Of a stretch of 64,000 bases of DNA, positions 1 through 9,623 are shown piece after piece. Source of the stretch: Methylocystis iwaonis (GTDB lineage: Bacteria; Pseudomonadota; Alphaproteobacteria; Rhizobiales; Beijerinckiaceae). Both the position numbers and the translations under genes were made by a program. Each line of letters begins with the position of its first letter. Within the stretch, counting starts at the first letter, position 1. The notes below the pieces were generated by a model. That model searched no databases. It worked only from the letters and a program-made list of their open reading frames with translations, and was not told the origin of the DNA. The stretch spans positions 850,001 to 914,000 of the forward strand of contig NZ_AP027142.1 of assembly GCF_027925385.1 (NCBI RefSeq), in the 5' to 3' direction.

Positions 1-72
1 GTCGCTCGCCGAGCCGGCGCGCTACGTTTCGAACTGATCGAGCGCTTCTTACAAGAGAACGAGTGTTTTTGA
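1..72 (+). CDS. Possible 3' end of a gene entering from the left edge
   Basis: One forward frame is open from base 1 to a TGA at 70-72 and encodes 23 residues ending in ECF. A strong hairpin with a T-rich tail follows directly, which would suit the end of a transcription unit. A second forward frame stops earlier, at 35-37, and cannot be excluded. The fragment is too short to identify a family. Confidence 0.3.
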   Translation, partial: VARRAGALRFELIERFLQENECF

Positions 73-74
73 AC

Positions 75-110
75 GGGCTGGCGCTTTTAGCGCCGGCCCT
101 TCTTCTTTTT
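75..110 (+). terminator. Rho-independent terminator, overlapping the stop codon of the opposite-strand gene
   Basis: The sequence at 75-99 forms a near-perfect 10-bp GC-rich stem (GGGCTGGCGC paired with GCGCCGGCCC) with a TTTTA loop, followed on the plus strand by a pyrimidine/T-rich tract to 110. It would end transcription coming from the left edge. The stem spans the TAA stop (87-89) of the convergent minus-strand gene. Confidence 0.6.
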
Positions 111-683
111 ATGGACCGGGGCCTCGCCGGCGGCGGCGCCATCTGTGAAGCCGACGAGGATTTCGTAATCCTCCTGCGCCTTCGCGACCGTCGGCGCGAT
201 GAGCGGATCGGCAAGAAATCGAAAATCCGCGCGCGCTGCGCCCGATGGAACGGTCGCGCTCACTCGGTAGGTCTTCGACGACACGATCGAATCGTCCTTG
301 GTTCGACGCAGCGCTACGCGGACCACGCCGCCATAAGAACCAGCGGCGCCGACAGGGCCCAGCATAGCGTCGCCCTCGACCCCAACCCTGATCGTCAGAT
401 GATCGCCTTCGACGATGCATTCCCGCGCGGTCGATTTGATCGATAGCTGATGATGCACGGCCGCCGAATCGGCGCCGGCAGGCGAACGAATCATCTGCGA
501 TCCGTCCTCATTGACGATGACAGGGCAATCGGCCGTGGCCCCCGGGGCCAGGGACTCCCCATTCGCGCCGCCCCCGAACCACTCGGGGACGCCAACCTTG
601 GGAAGCTCGAATGCCGCCACGCCGAATGTGGAGAGCCCCGCGGCGACGGCCAGCGCTCCTAAACCAGTAAAGCCAGCTTTCAT
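87..683 (-). CDS. Secreted hypothetical protein downstream of ialB
   Basis: A 198-residue protein with an N-terminal hydrophobic signal peptide (about residues 1-24). The mature part carries two cysteines and ends in a very basic KKKKGRR tail. I do not recognise a domain. It starts only 15 bp after the stop of the IalB-like gene on the same strand, so the two are probably co-transcribed and both act in the periplasm or envelope. The role of the basic tail is unknown. Confidence 0.7.
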   Translation of the reverse strand: MKAGFTGLGALAVAAGLSTFGVAAFELPKVGVPEWFGGGANGESLAPGATADCPVIVNEDGSQMIRSPAGADSAAVHHQLSIKSTARECIVEGDHLTIRVGVEGDAMLGPVGAAGSYGGVVRVALRRTKDDSIVSSKTYRVSATVPSGAARADFRFLADPLIAPTVAKAQEDYEILVGFTDGAAAGEAPVHKKKKGRR

Positions 684-698
684 ATAACGCGCCCATCC

Positions 699-1244
699 CT
701 ATGGAAGCTTTGCGAAGCCTTCTTTGAAGCCCTGGAGCGTCAGCGGAAGCCCGATTCCCTCTTCTGGAACCTGATGGATGATGAAGGTCGCGGTCTTACC
801 ATTTTTGAGCTGATCGATCAGCTTGTCGTCCATGACGACTTCTGCGACGCAACCCGTTGGCAGACATTTGACAAATCCGGCGCGACCGATGTCGGTTTCG
901 TCGATTTTGAGACCGAGGCCATTCGGCAGCAGAACCCCGAGCGGCGCGATCACTCTGAGCAAACGACTCTTTCCGTCGCTGGTTTTCAGGACGATGACGA
1001 CCAGATTGACGTTGCTTTTGTCCTCGGCGACGACGCTCTGGATCAAGGCGCATTGCTCGGAGGCGGCGCCCACGGGCGTCTCGCACCGAATCTCCCAATC
1101 GCCGAATTTGGATTTCACGACGCCTTGCGCTTGCGCCGCGTCGACACAGCCGATTGTCAGGAGAATTCCGGCAAGACCTGCGACTGATTGTCGCAATGGG
1201 GTCAGGTATGGGGCCATGTATGACGCGGCGCGCAAAGGATTCAT
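699..1244 (-). CDS. Invasion-associated locus B (IalB) family protein
   Basis: A 181-residue exported protein. A signal peptide ends near AQA-QG (about residue 40), followed by the family signature FGDWEIRCET and a C-terminal half with two conserved cysteines (CLPTGC). IalB proteins are small periplasmic or outer-membrane-associated proteins of alphaproteobacteria. They were named for Bartonella erythrocyte invasion but are widespread in free-living relatives, where their function is unclear. ATG 1244 is used; an internal ATG at 1217 would give a more typical signal peptide. It sits divergently next to coxB, a common Rhizobiales arrangement. Confidence 0.85.
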   Translation of the reverse strand: MNPLRAASYMAPYLTPLRQSVAGLAGILLTIGCVDAAQAQGVVKSKFGDWEIRCETPVGAASEQCALIQSVVAEDKSNVNLVVIVLKTSDGKSRLLRVIAPLGVLLPNGLGLKIDETDIGRAGFVKCLPTGCVAEVVMDDKLIDQLKNGKTATFIIHQVPEEGIGLPLTLQGFKEGFAKLP

Positions 1245-1562
1245 GGTGGCTCCAGCAGCAATTGCTCTTCTTCGCCGATCCTGGGATCCAATCTCGGCCG
1301 CATAGCGGCGAACCGCGATGAGAGCCGCCGTTGCCTAGCAAATGGTCCCGTCCTGTCAAGCAGACGCGAAATCCTCGCGGCTTTTGCGGTTAGCGCGACG
1401 TTTTGTCATTTAAAATGTGGCGTCGCAGTAATTGCGCGAGGCTGCCGTTTGTGGTTGAACCGGGCCGGGTCGGGCGAGAGCTTTTGGCGGCGGAAGCGCG
1501 TCCGAAAATTGCATGAAAAACATCGAATCTGGCTGACGAATAAGGTGCGAAAGGCGACCTGC
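1245..1562. promoter_or_regulatory. Divergent intergenic region between the IalB gene and coxB
   Basis: About 318 bp without a convincing gene. A forward frame is open from 1449, but its first 38 residues are arginine-rich and do not resemble a CoxB N-terminus, so the region should hold the cox promoter and leader. I could not pick out a clear -35/-10 pair or operator. Confidence 0.4.
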
Positions 1563-2432
1563 ATGTCCAAGGGCAATCGAAAATTCATGTCTGGGGGAGC
1601 GCTCGCTGCGCTAGTTGCGCTTCCGGTCGTCCTCTTTGCAGGCTTCGCCTATGCTCAAGTCGAGGGGCAGCCCACGCCGGGCGGCATCGGCCTCCCGGCG
1701 ACGGTTACCGACGTCGGTCATGAGACGCAGTTTTTCTATAACGGCATCCTTCTGCCGGTCATCACCTTCATCGCCCTCGCGGTGCTCGGTCTGCTGCTTT
1801 ACGTCTCCTGGCGCTACAACGAGCAGGCGAACCCGGTGCCGTCGAAGCTGACCCATCACACGGGCCTCGAGATCGCCTGGACGCTGCTGCCGATCCTCAT
1901 TCTGGTCTTCATCGCCATTCCGTCCTTCCGCATTCTCGCGCATCAGGTCGAAATCCCCGAGTCGAAGATCACCATAAAGGTGACTGGCAATCAGTGGTAC
2001 TGGTCCTACAAATATCCCGAGGATCAGGGCGGCGGCTTCGGTTTCGACCAGCTCATGAAGCCGGAGAACGAGCTGAAGGAAGGCGAGCCGCGCCTCCTCG
2101 CCGTGGACAATGAAGCCTATGTTCCTGTCAATGAGGTCGTGAAGCTGCAGATCACCGCGGCGGACGTCATTCATTCCTTCGTTATTCCGGCGTTCGGCGT
2201 TCGCATGGACGCGGTGCCGGGCCGTCTCAACGAGACTTGGTTCCGGGCCGAGAAGGAAGGCGTCTATTACGGCCAGTGTTCGAAGATTTGCGGCAAGGAC
2301 CACGCCTTCATGCCGATGGCGATCCGCGTCGTCAGCCGCGAGAAGTACGACGAGTGGCTGGTCGAGGCCAAGAAGAAATTCGCGGCGGCCGAGTCGCGCA
2401 CCCGCATCGCCTCGAGCGAGCAGGCTCGCTGA
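1563..2432 (+). CDS. coxB: Cytochrome c oxidase subunit II (CuA subunit)
   Basis: The 289-residue subunit II of an aa3-type cytochrome c oxidase. It accepts electrons from cytochrome c at the binuclear CuA centre on the periplasmic side. Visible are an N-terminal signal peptide ending near AYA, two transmembrane segments (about residues 50-110) and the CuA ligand set C239-x3-C243-x3-H247-x2-M250. The start at ATG 1563 gives the signal peptide directly; the longer open frame from 1449 adds an unlikely basic extension. First gene of the oxidase operon, 39 bp before coxA. Confidence 0.95.
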   Translation: MSKGNRKFMSGGALAALVALPVVLFAGFAYAQVEGQPTPGGIGLPATVTDVGHETQFFYNGILLPVITFIALAVLGLLLYVSWRYNEQANPVPSKLTHHTGLEIAWTLLPILILVFIAIPSFRILAHQVEIPESKITIKVTGNQWYWSYKYPEDQGGGFGFDQLMKPENELKEGEPRLLAVDNEAYVPVNEVVKLQITAADVIHSFVIPAFGVRMDAVPGRLNETWFRAEKEGVYYGQCSKICGKDHAFMPMAIRVVSREKYDEWLVEAKKKFAAAESRTRIASSEQAR

Positions 2433-2471
2433 ATCAGACGCAAGACAACATAAGACATCGAGGAACAAACG

Positions 2472-4133
2472 ATGGCGAGTTCGACTGCCGGAGCGCATGA
2501 CCATCCGAGAGGCCTGCGCCGCTTTCTCTTCTCCACCAACCATAAAGACATTGGCACTCTCTATCTGATCCTCGCCGTCATCGGCGGGCTCGTGGGTCTG
2601 CTCATGTCGATGGGCATCCGCGCCGAGCTGATGTATCCGGGCATCAATGTGTTCCCGGGCCTCGCCAAGCTGATCAACGGCGCCGATCCGTCGATGGGCC
2701 TCGATCCGGCGAAGAACCTCTACAATGTGTTCATCACCGCCCATGGCGTGCTCATGATCTTCTTCATGGTCATGCCGGCGCTGATGGGCGGCTACGCCAA
2801 CTGGTTCGTGCCGATCATGATTGGCGCTCCGGATATGGCGTTTCCGCGCCTCAACAATATTTCCTTCTGGTTCCTCGCCGTTTCGCTGATCCTTCTGGTG
2901 CTCTCGATGTTCGTCGAAGGCGCGCCGGGCATGCTCGGCTTCGGCGGCGGTTGGGTGTTCTATCCGCCGCTCTCGTCGAACACCGGCCATCCCGGTCCGG
3001 CGATGGATTTCGTCATCCTGTCGCTGCATCTTGCGGGCGCGTCGTCGATCCTGGGCTCGATCAACTTCATCACCACGATCTTCAACATGCGCGCGCCCGG
3101 CATGACGCTGCACAAGATGCCGCTGTTCGCCTGGGCCATGCTGGTCACGGCCTTCCTGCTGGTGCTCACGCTCCCGGTTCTCGCCGGCGCGATCACCATG
3201 CTGCTGACGGACCGCAACTTCGGCACCATGTTCTATGATCCGGCCGGCGGCGGCGACCCGCTGCTGTTCCAGCATCTGTTCTGGTTCTTCGGCCATCCGG
3301 AAGTCTATGTGCTGATCCTGCCGGCCTTCGGCCTCATCAGCCACATCGTGTCGACCTTCTCCAAGAAGCCGGTGTTCGGTTATCTCGGCATGGCCTACGC
3401 CATGGTCGCCATCGGCTTCCTCGGCTGCATCGTGTGGGCGCACCACATGTATACGGTCGGTCTGTCGCTGAACGCCCAGCGTTACTTCGTCTTCGCCACG
3501 ATGGTGATCGCGGTGCCGACCGGCATCAAGATCTTCTCCTGGATCGCGACGATGTGGGGCGGCTCGATCAGCTTCCGCGCGCCGATGATCTGGGCGATCG
3601 GCTTCATCTTCGTGTTCACCATGGGCGGCGTCACCGGCGTCGTTCTGGCGAACGCCTCGGCCGACCGCCAGCTCCACGAGACCTATTTCGTGGTAGCGCA
3701 CTTCCACTACACCATGTCGCTGGGCGCGGTGTTCGCCGTCTTCGCGGGCTTCTATTACTGGTTCCCGAAGATGACGGGCTATCTCTACAATGAGACGCTC
3801 TCGAAGGCGCACTTCATCGTGCTCTTCATCGGCATCAACATGACCTTCTTCCCGCAGCATTTCCTCGGCCTCGCCGGCATGCCGCGCCGCTACATCGACT
3901 ATCCGGACGCTTTCGCGCTCTGGAACTACATCTCCTCGGTGGGCGCGTTCATCGGCGGTCTGAGCATGCTGATCTTCTTCTATGCGGTCTACGAGGCCTT
4001 TGCGAAGAAGCGTGAAGCGGGCGCCAATCCGTGGGGCGTCGGCGCCACGACGCTGGAATGGACGCTGCCCTCGCCGCCGCCGTTCCATCAGTTCGAGGTC
4101 CTGCCGCGCATCTCCGGCCCGGGTCATCAGTAA
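2472..4133 (+). CDS. coxA: Cytochrome c oxidase subunit I (heme a / a3-CuB)
   Basis: The 553-residue catalytic subunit with about twelve transmembrane helices. All metal ligands are present: H91 and H412 for heme a, H410 for heme a3, and H275, H324 and H325 for CuB, with Y279 placed for the His-Tyr crosslink (GHPEVY). The D-channel entry region and the K-channel helix look like A-type oxidases, so this is a proton-pumping aa3 enzyme. The start follows a GAGGAA ribosome-binding site. Lies between coxB and the heme O synthase gene ctaB. Confidence 0.97.
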   Translation: MASSTAGAHDHPRGLRRFLFSTNHKDIGTLYLILAVIGGLVGLLMSMGIRAELMYPGINVFPGLAKLINGADPSMGLDPAKNLYNVFITAHGVLMIFFMVMPALMGGYANWFVPIMIGAPDMAFPRLNNISFWFLAVSLILLVLSMFVEGAPGMLGFGGGWVFYPPLSSNTGHPGPAMDFVILSLHLAGASSILGSINFITTIFNMRAPGMTLHKMPLFAWAMLVTAFLLVLTLPVLAGAITMLLTDRNFGTMFYDPAGGGDPLLFQHLFWFFGHPEVYVLILPAFGLISHIVSTFSKKPVFGYLGMAYAMVAIGFLGCIVWAHHMYTVGLSLNAQRYFVFATMVIAVPTGIKIFSWIATMWGGSISFRAPMIWAIGFIFVFTMGGVTGVVLANASADRQLHETYFVVAHFHYTMSLGAVFAVFAGFYYWFPKMTGYLYNETLSKAHFIVLFIGINMTFFPQHFLGLAGMPRRYIDYPDAFALWNYISSVGAFIGGLSMLIFFYAVYEAFAKKREAGANPWGVGATTLEWTLPSPPPFHQFEVLPRISGPGHQ

Positions 4134-4144
4134 TCGAACGCTAG

Positions 4145-4172
4145 ACTGGCGCGGCTCTTCGGCCGCGCCAGT
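4145..4172 (+). other. Perfect 11-bp hairpin between coxA and ctaB
   Basis: ACTGGCGCGGC and GCCGCGCCAGT are separated by a 6-nt loop 12 bp after the coxA stop. No T-tract follows, so it is more likely an mRNA 3'-end stabiliser or attenuator than a full terminator. It could give a higher level of coxBA message than of the assembly genes (inference). Confidence 0.55.
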
Positions 4173-4226
4173 TACCCCAATAGACGATCAAGCTCGCGTT
4201 TTATCCGATCAAGAGCGAACCAAGCG

Positions 4227-5171
4227 ATGAGCGACGCTTCCTATCTCGACGGCGCCGAAGCGGCGCGCAGCGTTCCGCAACTTCCGGTCGCTGCCCCTTC
4301 GGATTATTTCCAGCTGCTGAAGCCGCGCGTGATGTCGCTCGTCGTGCTGACTGCGCTCGCCGGCATTCTCATTGCGCCGGTTCCGCCGCATCCGCTCGTC
4401 GCTTTCGCGGCGCTTCTCTCCATCGCCGTCGGCGCCGGCGCCTCCGGCGCGCTCAACATGTGGTACGACGCCGACATTGACGCGGTCATGACGCGCACGG
4501 CGCGCCGCCCGATTCCCGCCGGCCGTATGGAGCCCGAATCGGCGCTGGCCTTTGGCCTCGTGCTCTCGATGCTGTCGGTTTTCACGCTGGGTTTTGCGAC
4601 CAACTGGCTCGCCGCCTCGCTTCTGGCCTTCACCATCTTTTTCTATGTCGTCATCTATACGATGTGGCTGAAGCGTTCGACGCCGCAGAACATCGTGATC
4701 GGCGGCGCGGCGGGCGCCCTGCCGCCCATCGTCGGCTACGCCGCCGCAACGGGCGACATCAGCCTCGCCAGCATTGTCCTCTTCGCCGTCATCTTCGTCT
4801 GGACGCCCCCTCACTTCTGGGCGTTGGCGCTGGTGAAGCATGACGATTACAGCCGCGCCGGCGTGCCGATGATGCCGAATGCGCTCGGCGCCGATCGCAC
4901 GCGTCTCGAGATCCTCGTCTATTCGCTCGTGCTGGCGCCCCTGGGCGCCGTCCCCTGGGCGCTGGGCTTCGCCGGCGCTGTCTATGGCGCTGTTGCGATT
5001 GCTGCGGGCCTCTATCTCGCTTGGCTCGCTGTTCAGGTCTATCGCAGGCGCGAGGGCGACATTGCCCGCCGAGCCGCGATGAAGCTGTTCTTTTTCTCTA
5101 TCTCCTATCTCTTCCTGCTGTTCCTGATCATCGTCGGCGAGCGCCTGCTGACGATCGCCGGCATTATCTGA
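4227..5171 (+). CDS. ctaB: Protoheme IX farnesyltransferase (heme O synthase)
   Basis: A 314-residue UbiA-superfamily membrane prenyltransferase that adds a farnesyl group to heme b to give heme O, precursor of the heme A used by CoxA. The first aspartate-rich motif is visible in [19 protein letters not shown], and the second active-site loop contains [11 protein letters not shown]. About eight to nine hydrophobic helices follow. It sits between coxA and the small coxF-like gene. Confidence 0.95.
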   Translation: MSDASYLDGAEAARSVPQLPVAAPSDYFQLLKPRVMSLVVLTALAGILIAPVPPHPLVAFAALLSIAVGAGASGALNMWYDADIDAVMTRTARRPIPAGRMEPESALAFGLVLSMLSVFTLGFATNWLAASLLAFTIFFYVVIYTMWLKRSTPQNIVIGGAAGALPPIVGYAAATGDISLASIVLFAVIFVWTPPHFWALALVKHDDYSRAGVPMMPNALGADRTRLEILVYSLVLAPLGAVPWALGFAGAVYGAVAIAAGLYLAWLAVQVYRRREGDIARRAAMKLFFFSISYLFLLFLIIVGERLLTIAGII

Positions 5172-5182
5172 AGGGAGACGAG

Positions 5183-5359
5183 ATGAACGTCGAGCACAAC
5201 CCGAATATCGAAGAGGGCGTCGTCCTCACCCCGGAGCAGGCGCGTAGCCGTCGCGCCCGCAATATCGCCATCGCCGTGACTGTCGCCTTGCTGGCGGTGC
5301 TGTTCTATGCGCTGACCCTCGTCAAGCTCGGCGGCGCCGTCGCCAATCGGCATATCTGA
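5183..5359 (+). CDS. coxF: Small CoxF-like oxidase-operon membrane protein
   Basis: A 58-residue protein with a hydrophilic N-terminus and a single transmembrane helix (about residues 30-50). It begins 12 bp after ctaB and ends one base before ctaG. A short protein in this position is typical of rhizobial cox operons and is annotated there as CoxF or a hypothetical oxidase assembly protein. The call rests mainly on position and topology. Confidence 0.75.
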   Translation: MNVEHNPNIEEGVVLTPEQARSRRARNIAIAVTVALLAVLFYALTLVKLGGAVANRHI

Positions 5360-5360
5360 C

Positions 5361-5954
5361 ATGTCCGAGCCCGCCCGCAAGACGCTCAAAAGACCCGGCG
5401 CGATCGCCGCGGCGCTTGTCGTCGGCTCTTTGGGCATGCTTGGGCTGTCGTTCGCTTCCGTCCCGCTCTATCGGGCCTTCTGCGCCGCGACCGGATTCGG
5501 CGGCACGCCGCAGGTCGCCAAAGCGAATTCGACGGAGCAGGGCAGCCGTTCGCTGGCCGTCCGCTTCGACGCCAATGTGTCGCGCGAGCTCCCGTGGCGT
5601 TTCGAGCCCGAGGTCCCTAAAATTTCGCTGCGCACCGGCGAGACGACGACCGTCTATTACAAGGCCACGAATCTCTCCGATAAGGAGACGCGTGGACAGG
5701 CGGCCTATAACGTCAGTCCCGATCAGGCCGGCGCATTCTTCGTGAAGGTCGCCTGTTTCTGCTTCGACGAACAAAGGCTCGGCCCCGGCGAGACCGCCGA
5801 GTGGCCCGTCGTCTTCTATCTCGACCCCGCGCTCGAGAAGGAAGAGACGATGCGCCGCGTCGAGGAGATCACGCTTTCCTATTCCTTCTTCCCGACCAAA
5901 GCGCCGGCGACACCCAAAACCAGCGCCGAAGCCGGGCAGAAGCCCAAGTCCTGA
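5361..5954 (+). CDS. ctaG: Cytochrome c oxidase assembly protein CtaG/Cox11 (CuB copper chaperone)
   Basis: A 197-residue membrane-anchored copper chaperone of the Cox11 family that delivers copper to the CuB site of CoxA. It has an N-terminal transmembrane helix (about residues 15-35) followed by an immunoglobulin-like periplasmic domain with the essential C132-F-C134 copper-binding motif. It begins one base after the coxF-like stop. Tail residues are Lys/Pro-rich. Confidence 0.95.
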   Translation: MSEPARKTLKRPGAIAAALVVGSLGMLGLSFASVPLYRAFCAATGFGGTPQVAKANSTEQGSRSLAVRFDANVSRELPWRFEPEVPKISLRTGETTTVYYKATNLSDKETRGQAAYNVSPDQAGAFFVKVACFCFDEQRLGPGETAEWPVVFYLDPALEKEETMRRVEEITLSYSFFPTKAPATPKTSAEAGQKPKS

Positions 5955-6026
5955 CCGCCGGCGGCGCCGGGGGGATTTCAACCTGGAACACGCCGGGCGA
6001 CCGGCGAATGACGAGGAAAAGAAGAA

Positions 6027-6917
6027 ATGGCCGACGGACACGCCAAACCGCAGCATGACTATCATCTTGTCGATCCGAGTCCGTGGCCGATCGCCGGCGC
6101 GTTTTCAGCGCTCTTCACGGCCATCGGCGCGATCATGTGGATGGCGCAGCACAAGGGCGCGCCGATCTACGGCCAGACCTGGGGCGGCGTGCTCTTCTTC
6201 ATCGGCTTCGCGCTGATTCTCGCTGTCATGTACGCTTGGTGGAGCGACGTTGTTCGCGAAGCGCAGGTCGAAGGCCATCACACGCCGGTCGTCCAGCTTC
6301 ATCACCGCTACGGGATGATCCTGTTCATCCTCTCCGAGGTGATGTTCTTCGTCGCTTGGTTCTGGGCCTTCTTCAATTCCAGCATCTTCCCCGGCGACAT
6401 CTGGCAGGTGACGCGCACCGAGTTGTTCCATGGCGTTTGGCCGCCGCAAGGCGTCGAAGTGCTGAGCCCCTGGAAGCTGCCGCTGCTCAACACGGTCATC
6501 CTGCTGACCTCCGGCGTGACGCTGACCTGGGCGCATCACGGCCTGCTGCACGACAACCGCGATCAGCTCAAGAAGGGCTTGATGGCGACGATCGGCCTGG
6601 GCCTGCTCTTCAGCCTGATCCAGGGCTACGAATATGCGCACGCCCCCTTCGCCTTCTCCTTCGATCCGGCGCATCCGGCGGCGACCAATTACGGCTCGAC
6701 CTTCTTCATGGCGACCGGCTTCCATGGTTTCCACGTCATCGTCGGCACGATCTTCCTGACTGTCTGCCTGGCGCGCGCTTTCAAGGGGCATTTCACGTCG
6801 GGTCAGCACCTCGGCTTCGAGTTCGCCGCCTGGTATTGGCACTTCGTTGACGTGGTCTGGTTGTTCCTGTTCTGCTGCATATATGTGTGGGGGAACTGGG
6901 GCGGCGCGATGGAGTAA
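6027..6917 (+). CDS. coxC: Cytochrome c oxidase subunit III
   Basis: A 296-residue protein with the seven-helix subunit III fold and conserved sequences such as the YGMILFILSEVMFF helix, the GYEYAHAPF loop and the C-terminal FEFAAWYWHFVDVVWLFLF helix. It lacks redox cofactors and stabilises the CoxA proton channel. It starts at ATG 6027 after an AGGAAAAG ribosome-binding site and is followed by a terminator-like hairpin. Confidence 0.95.
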   Translation: MADGHAKPQHDYHLVDPSPWPIAGAFSALFTAIGAIMWMAQHKGAPIYGQTWGGVLFFIGFALILAVMYAWWSDVVREAQVEGHHTPVVQLHHRYGMILFILSEVMFFVAWFWAFFNSSIFPGDIWQVTRTELFHGVWPPQGVEVLSPWKLPLLNTVILLTSGVTLTWAHHGLLHDNRDQLKKGLMATIGLGLLFSLIQGYEYAHAPFAFSFDPAHPAATNYGSTFFMATGFHGFHVIVGTIFLTVCLARAFKGHFTSGQHLGFEFAAWYWHFVDVVWLFLFCCIYVWGNWGGAME

Positions 6918-6961
6918 TTGCGCGGCGCGTAGCCCACGCGCCCGCCTCATTGCTGAAATTG

Positions 6962-6992
6962 ACGGTCACGGCGCCGCCGTGGCCGTTTTCTT
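6962..6992 (+). terminator. Terminator-like hairpin after coxC
   Basis: An 11-bp stem (ACGGTCACGGC with GCCGTGGCCGT, one G-T pair) and a 3-nt loop are followed by TTTTCTTA. It lies between coxC and the DUF983 gene and probably ends or attenuates the structural oxidase message ahead of the accessory genes. Confidence 0.7.
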
Positions 6993-7003
6993 ATGGAAGC
7001 GAG

Positions 7004-7387
7004 ATGAAAATGGCTGAAGAGCAGATTTACCCGCCGGCGCGAGTCTATATCGACGGTCTGCTCGGCAGGTGCCCCCGTTGCAGCAAGGGCCATATGATCA
7101 AAGGTCTGCTGCAGGTCGCGCCGAAATGCGAGGTCTGCGGGCTCGATTTCTCTTTCGCCGACACCGGCGACGGACCGGCCATTTTCGTGATGATGATCGC
7201 AGGCTTTCTCATCGTCGGCCTCGCCTGGTACATCGAGGTGGTTTATCAGCCGCCCTATTGGGTGCATGCGCTGATCTTCCTGCCGTTCTCGGCAATTGTT
7301 TGTATCGGCCTGCTGCGGCCGGCAAAGGGCCTGTTGATCGCGCTCCAATATTTCAACAAGGCCGAAGAGGGCCAGCGCGAATCATGA
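7004..7387 (+). CDS. DUF983 family protein, oxidase-operon accessory
   Basis: A 127-residue protein with an N-terminal zinc-ribbon-like arrangement (CPRC ... CEVC) and two transmembrane helices (about residues 55-110). DUF983 genes are regularly found next to coxC and SURF1 in alphaproteobacteria, which suggests a role in oxidase biogenesis, but no activity is established. ATG 7004 follows a GGAAG box. Its stop overlaps the SURF1 start by 4 nt (ATGA), so the two are translationally coupled. Confidence 0.85.
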   Translation: MKMAEEQIYPPARVYIDGLLGRCPRCSKGHMIKGLLQVAPKCEVCGLDFSFADTGDGPAIFVMMIAGFLIVGLAWYIEVVYQPPYWVHALIFLPFSAIVCIGLLRPAKGLLIALQYFNKAEEGQRES

Positions 7388-8121
7388 CAGCGGGCGCGCG
7401 GGCGCTGCTCTGGCCCGCAGTCGCAACAGCGCTGGCCTGCGCGCTGCTCGCCAGCCTCGGATTCTGGCAGGTGAGGCGCCTCGGGGAGAAAGAGGCGCTG
7501 ATCGCGCGTGTTGAGACGCGCGCGCATCTCGCGCCCAAAGCGCTTCCGCCGCAGGGGGCCTGGGCGACGTTGTCGCCCGCCGATTATGAATTCACCCATG
7601 CGCTTGCCCGCGGACATTACCTCGCTGGCCGCGACGCCTTGATCTTCATGAAGCCGCCCGAGGGCTTTGGCCTCGAGCCCGGCTATATGGTCGTGACGCC
7701 CTTCGCGCTCTCGGCGGGCGGCGTTGTTCTTATCGAGCGCGGATTTACCCCCGCCTCCAAGATCGACGACGCCGAAGGTCGCGCGCCGCCCGCGGGCGAG
7801 ACGGAGATCGCTGGTCTGCTGCGGGCCCCGCAAACGCGAAACCCCTTCACCCCGGCGGACGCCCCCAGCCGCGCGATCTGGTATACGCGCGACCCGGCGG
7901 CGATCGCCGCCGCGCTTGGCGCCGGCGGCGCGGCTCCCTTCACGCTGGCCCTGACCAGCCCGCAGAGCGCCGGCCCGAACGGCTTCCCGCGCCTCGTCGC
8001 GGCCGCGCCAGAATTCGTGAATAATCACCTCTCCTACGCCTTTACCTGGTTCTCACTCGCCACCGCGCTGCTGATCATTTTCGTCCTATATGCGCGCGGG
8101 CGGCTGAGAGGCGCCGCATAA
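7384..8121 (+). CDS. SURF1 family cytochrome oxidase assembly protein
   Basis: A 245-residue inner-membrane protein with the SURF1 layout: one transmembrane helix at each end (about residues 8-28 and 220-240) around a periplasmic domain. Conserved features are the LGFWQVRRLGEK motif after the first helix and NNHLSYAFTWF before the second. SURF1 proteins help insert heme a into CoxA. It overlaps the DUF983 gene by 4 nt and precedes thrC. Confidence 0.92.
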   Translation: MTAGARALLWPAVATALACALLASLGFWQVRRLGEKEALIARVETRAHLAPKALPPQGAWATLSPADYEFTHALARGHYLAGRDALIFMKPPEGFGLEPGYMVVTPFALSAGGVVLIERGFTPASKIDDAEGRAPPAGETEIAGLLRAPQTRNPFTPADAPSRAIWYTRDPAAIAAALGAGGAAPFTLALTSPQSAGPNGFPRLVAAAPEFVNNHLSYAFTWFSLATALLIIFVLYARGRLRGAA

Positions 8122-8199
8122 AGAGGCGACGAGCCTTGCGGCCAGCGTGGATATGGTATGAAAAGGCGTCGATGCGCGACGCATCGCGCCGCTTGCGAG

Positions 8200-9618
8200 A
8201 TGGATCTGAAATTGCGCTACCTTTCGACGCGCGGTGAAGCCGCGCAGCTTGCTTTCGACGACGTTTTGCTCGCCGGCCTCGCAACGGACGGCGGCCTCTA
8301 CACGCCACTCGCCTATCCGCATGTCTCGCCGAAGGACATCGCGGCGCTTGCGGGGCAATCCTACGCCGACACAGCCGCCCAATTGATCGCGCCGTTTCTG
8401 ACGGAGGAAGCGGCGCGGGAGGCGCTACGCGAGCAGACAAAGTCGGCCTACGCCACCTTCCGGCATCGCGCCATCGCGCCGCTGACCCAGATTGCCGACA
8501 ATCTCTTCGTGCTGGAGCTTTTCCACGGCCCGACCCTCGCGTTCAAGGATCTGGCCATGCAGCTTCTCGGCCGCATGATGAATGACGTGCTGGAGAAGCG
8601 GAATCTGCGCGCCACAATCGTCGGCGCCACCTCGGGCGATACGGGCGCTGCGGCGATTGAAGCGTTTCGCGGCCTGCCGCGCGTCGATGTTTTCATCCTC
8701 TATCCGCACGGCCGGGTCTCGGACGTGCAGCGCAAGCAGATGACCTGCGTCGCGGATGAAAATATTCACACGATCGCGCTGGAGGGCACGTTCGACGACG
8801 CGCAGAATATTCTCAAGCGTCTGTTCCGCAATCAGCCGTTTCGTGAACGCGTCAGCCTCGCCGGCGTGAATTCCATCAATTGGGCGCGCGTCGTCGCGCA
8901 AATGGTCTACTATTTCACCAGCGCCGTCTCCGTCGGCGCGCCGCATCGGCGTGTTTCCTTCGCCGTTCCGACGGGAAATTTCGGCGACGTGCTCGCGGGC
9001 TATATCGCCAAACATATGGGCCTGCCGATCGAGCGCCTGATCGTCGCCACCAACGCCAACGACATTCTCGCCCGCGCGATTGCGACCGGGCGCTATGAGC
9101 CGCGCGGCGTGACCCCGACGCAATCGCCCTCGATGGACATACAAGTCTCGTCGAATTTCGAGCGTCTGCTGTTCGACGCCACCGGGCGCGACCATGCGGC
9201 GATTCGCGCCGCCTTCGCCTCGCTCGAGCAATCCGGCGCTTTTGACATCCCCGCCGCCGCGCTCGCCGCCATTCGCGCCGAGTTCGACGCGGCGTCCGTC
9301 GGCGAAGCCGAGACGACCGATGAGATCGCGCGCACCTGGCGGGACGCCGGCTATGTGCTCGACCCGCACACGGCGACCGGCGTGCGCGCGGCGCGGGCGC
9401 GGCTGGCGCAGGACCCCGCGACGCCCGTCGTCGCGCTCTCGACGGCTCATCCGGCCAAATTTCCCGAGGCGATCGAACGCGCCATCGGCAAGCGCCCGCT
9501 TCTCCCCGAATCGATTGCCGCGCGGCTCGAAGGACCCGAGCGCTTCACCATCCTGGAAAATGACGAAGCGCGCATTGCCAGCTTCATTGCGGAGCGCGCC
9601 CGCGCGGCGCGAGCTTGA
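8200..9618 (+). CDS. thrC: Threonine synthase
   Basis: A 472-residue PLP enzyme converting O-phosphohomoserine to threonine. The family start KLRYLSTRGE is at residue 4, the PLP lysine lies in the motif GPTLAFKDLAM (K116), and the phosphate-binding GATSGDTG loop follows. An upstream in-frame ATG at 8158 would add 14 basic residues and is less likely. Placing thrC after SURF1 is typical of rhizobia, where an M16 peptidase normally follows; here a GNAT gene follows directly. Confidence 0.95.
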   Translation: MDLKLRYLSTRGEAAQLAFDDVLLAGLATDGGLYTPLAYPHVSPKDIAALAGQSYADTAAQLIAPFLTEEAAREALREQTKSAYATFRHRAIAPLTQIADNLFVLELFHGPTLAFKDLAMQLLGRMMNDVLEKRNLRATIVGATSGDTGAAAIEAFRGLPRVDVFILYPHGRVSDVQRKQMTCVADENIHTIALEGTFDDAQNILKRLFRNQPFRERVSLAGVNSINWARVVAQMVYYFTSAVSVGAPHRRVSFAVPTGNFGDVLAGYIAKHMGLPIERLIVATNANDILARAIATGRYEPRGVTPTQSPSMDIQVSSNFERLLFDATGRDHAAIRAAFASLEQSGAFDIPAAALAAIRAEFDAASVGEAETTDEIARTWRDAGYVLDPHTATGVRAARARLAQDPATPVVALSTAHPAKFPEAIERAIGKRPLLPESIAARLEGPERFTILENDEARIASFIAERARAARA

Positions 9619-9623
9619 CCTCC

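Noticed and set aside
1611..4127. Very long minus-strand open frame opposite coxB-coxA
   Set aside because: Arg/His/Glu-rich composition typical of the complement of a GC-rich gene; coxA and coxB on the other strand are certain.
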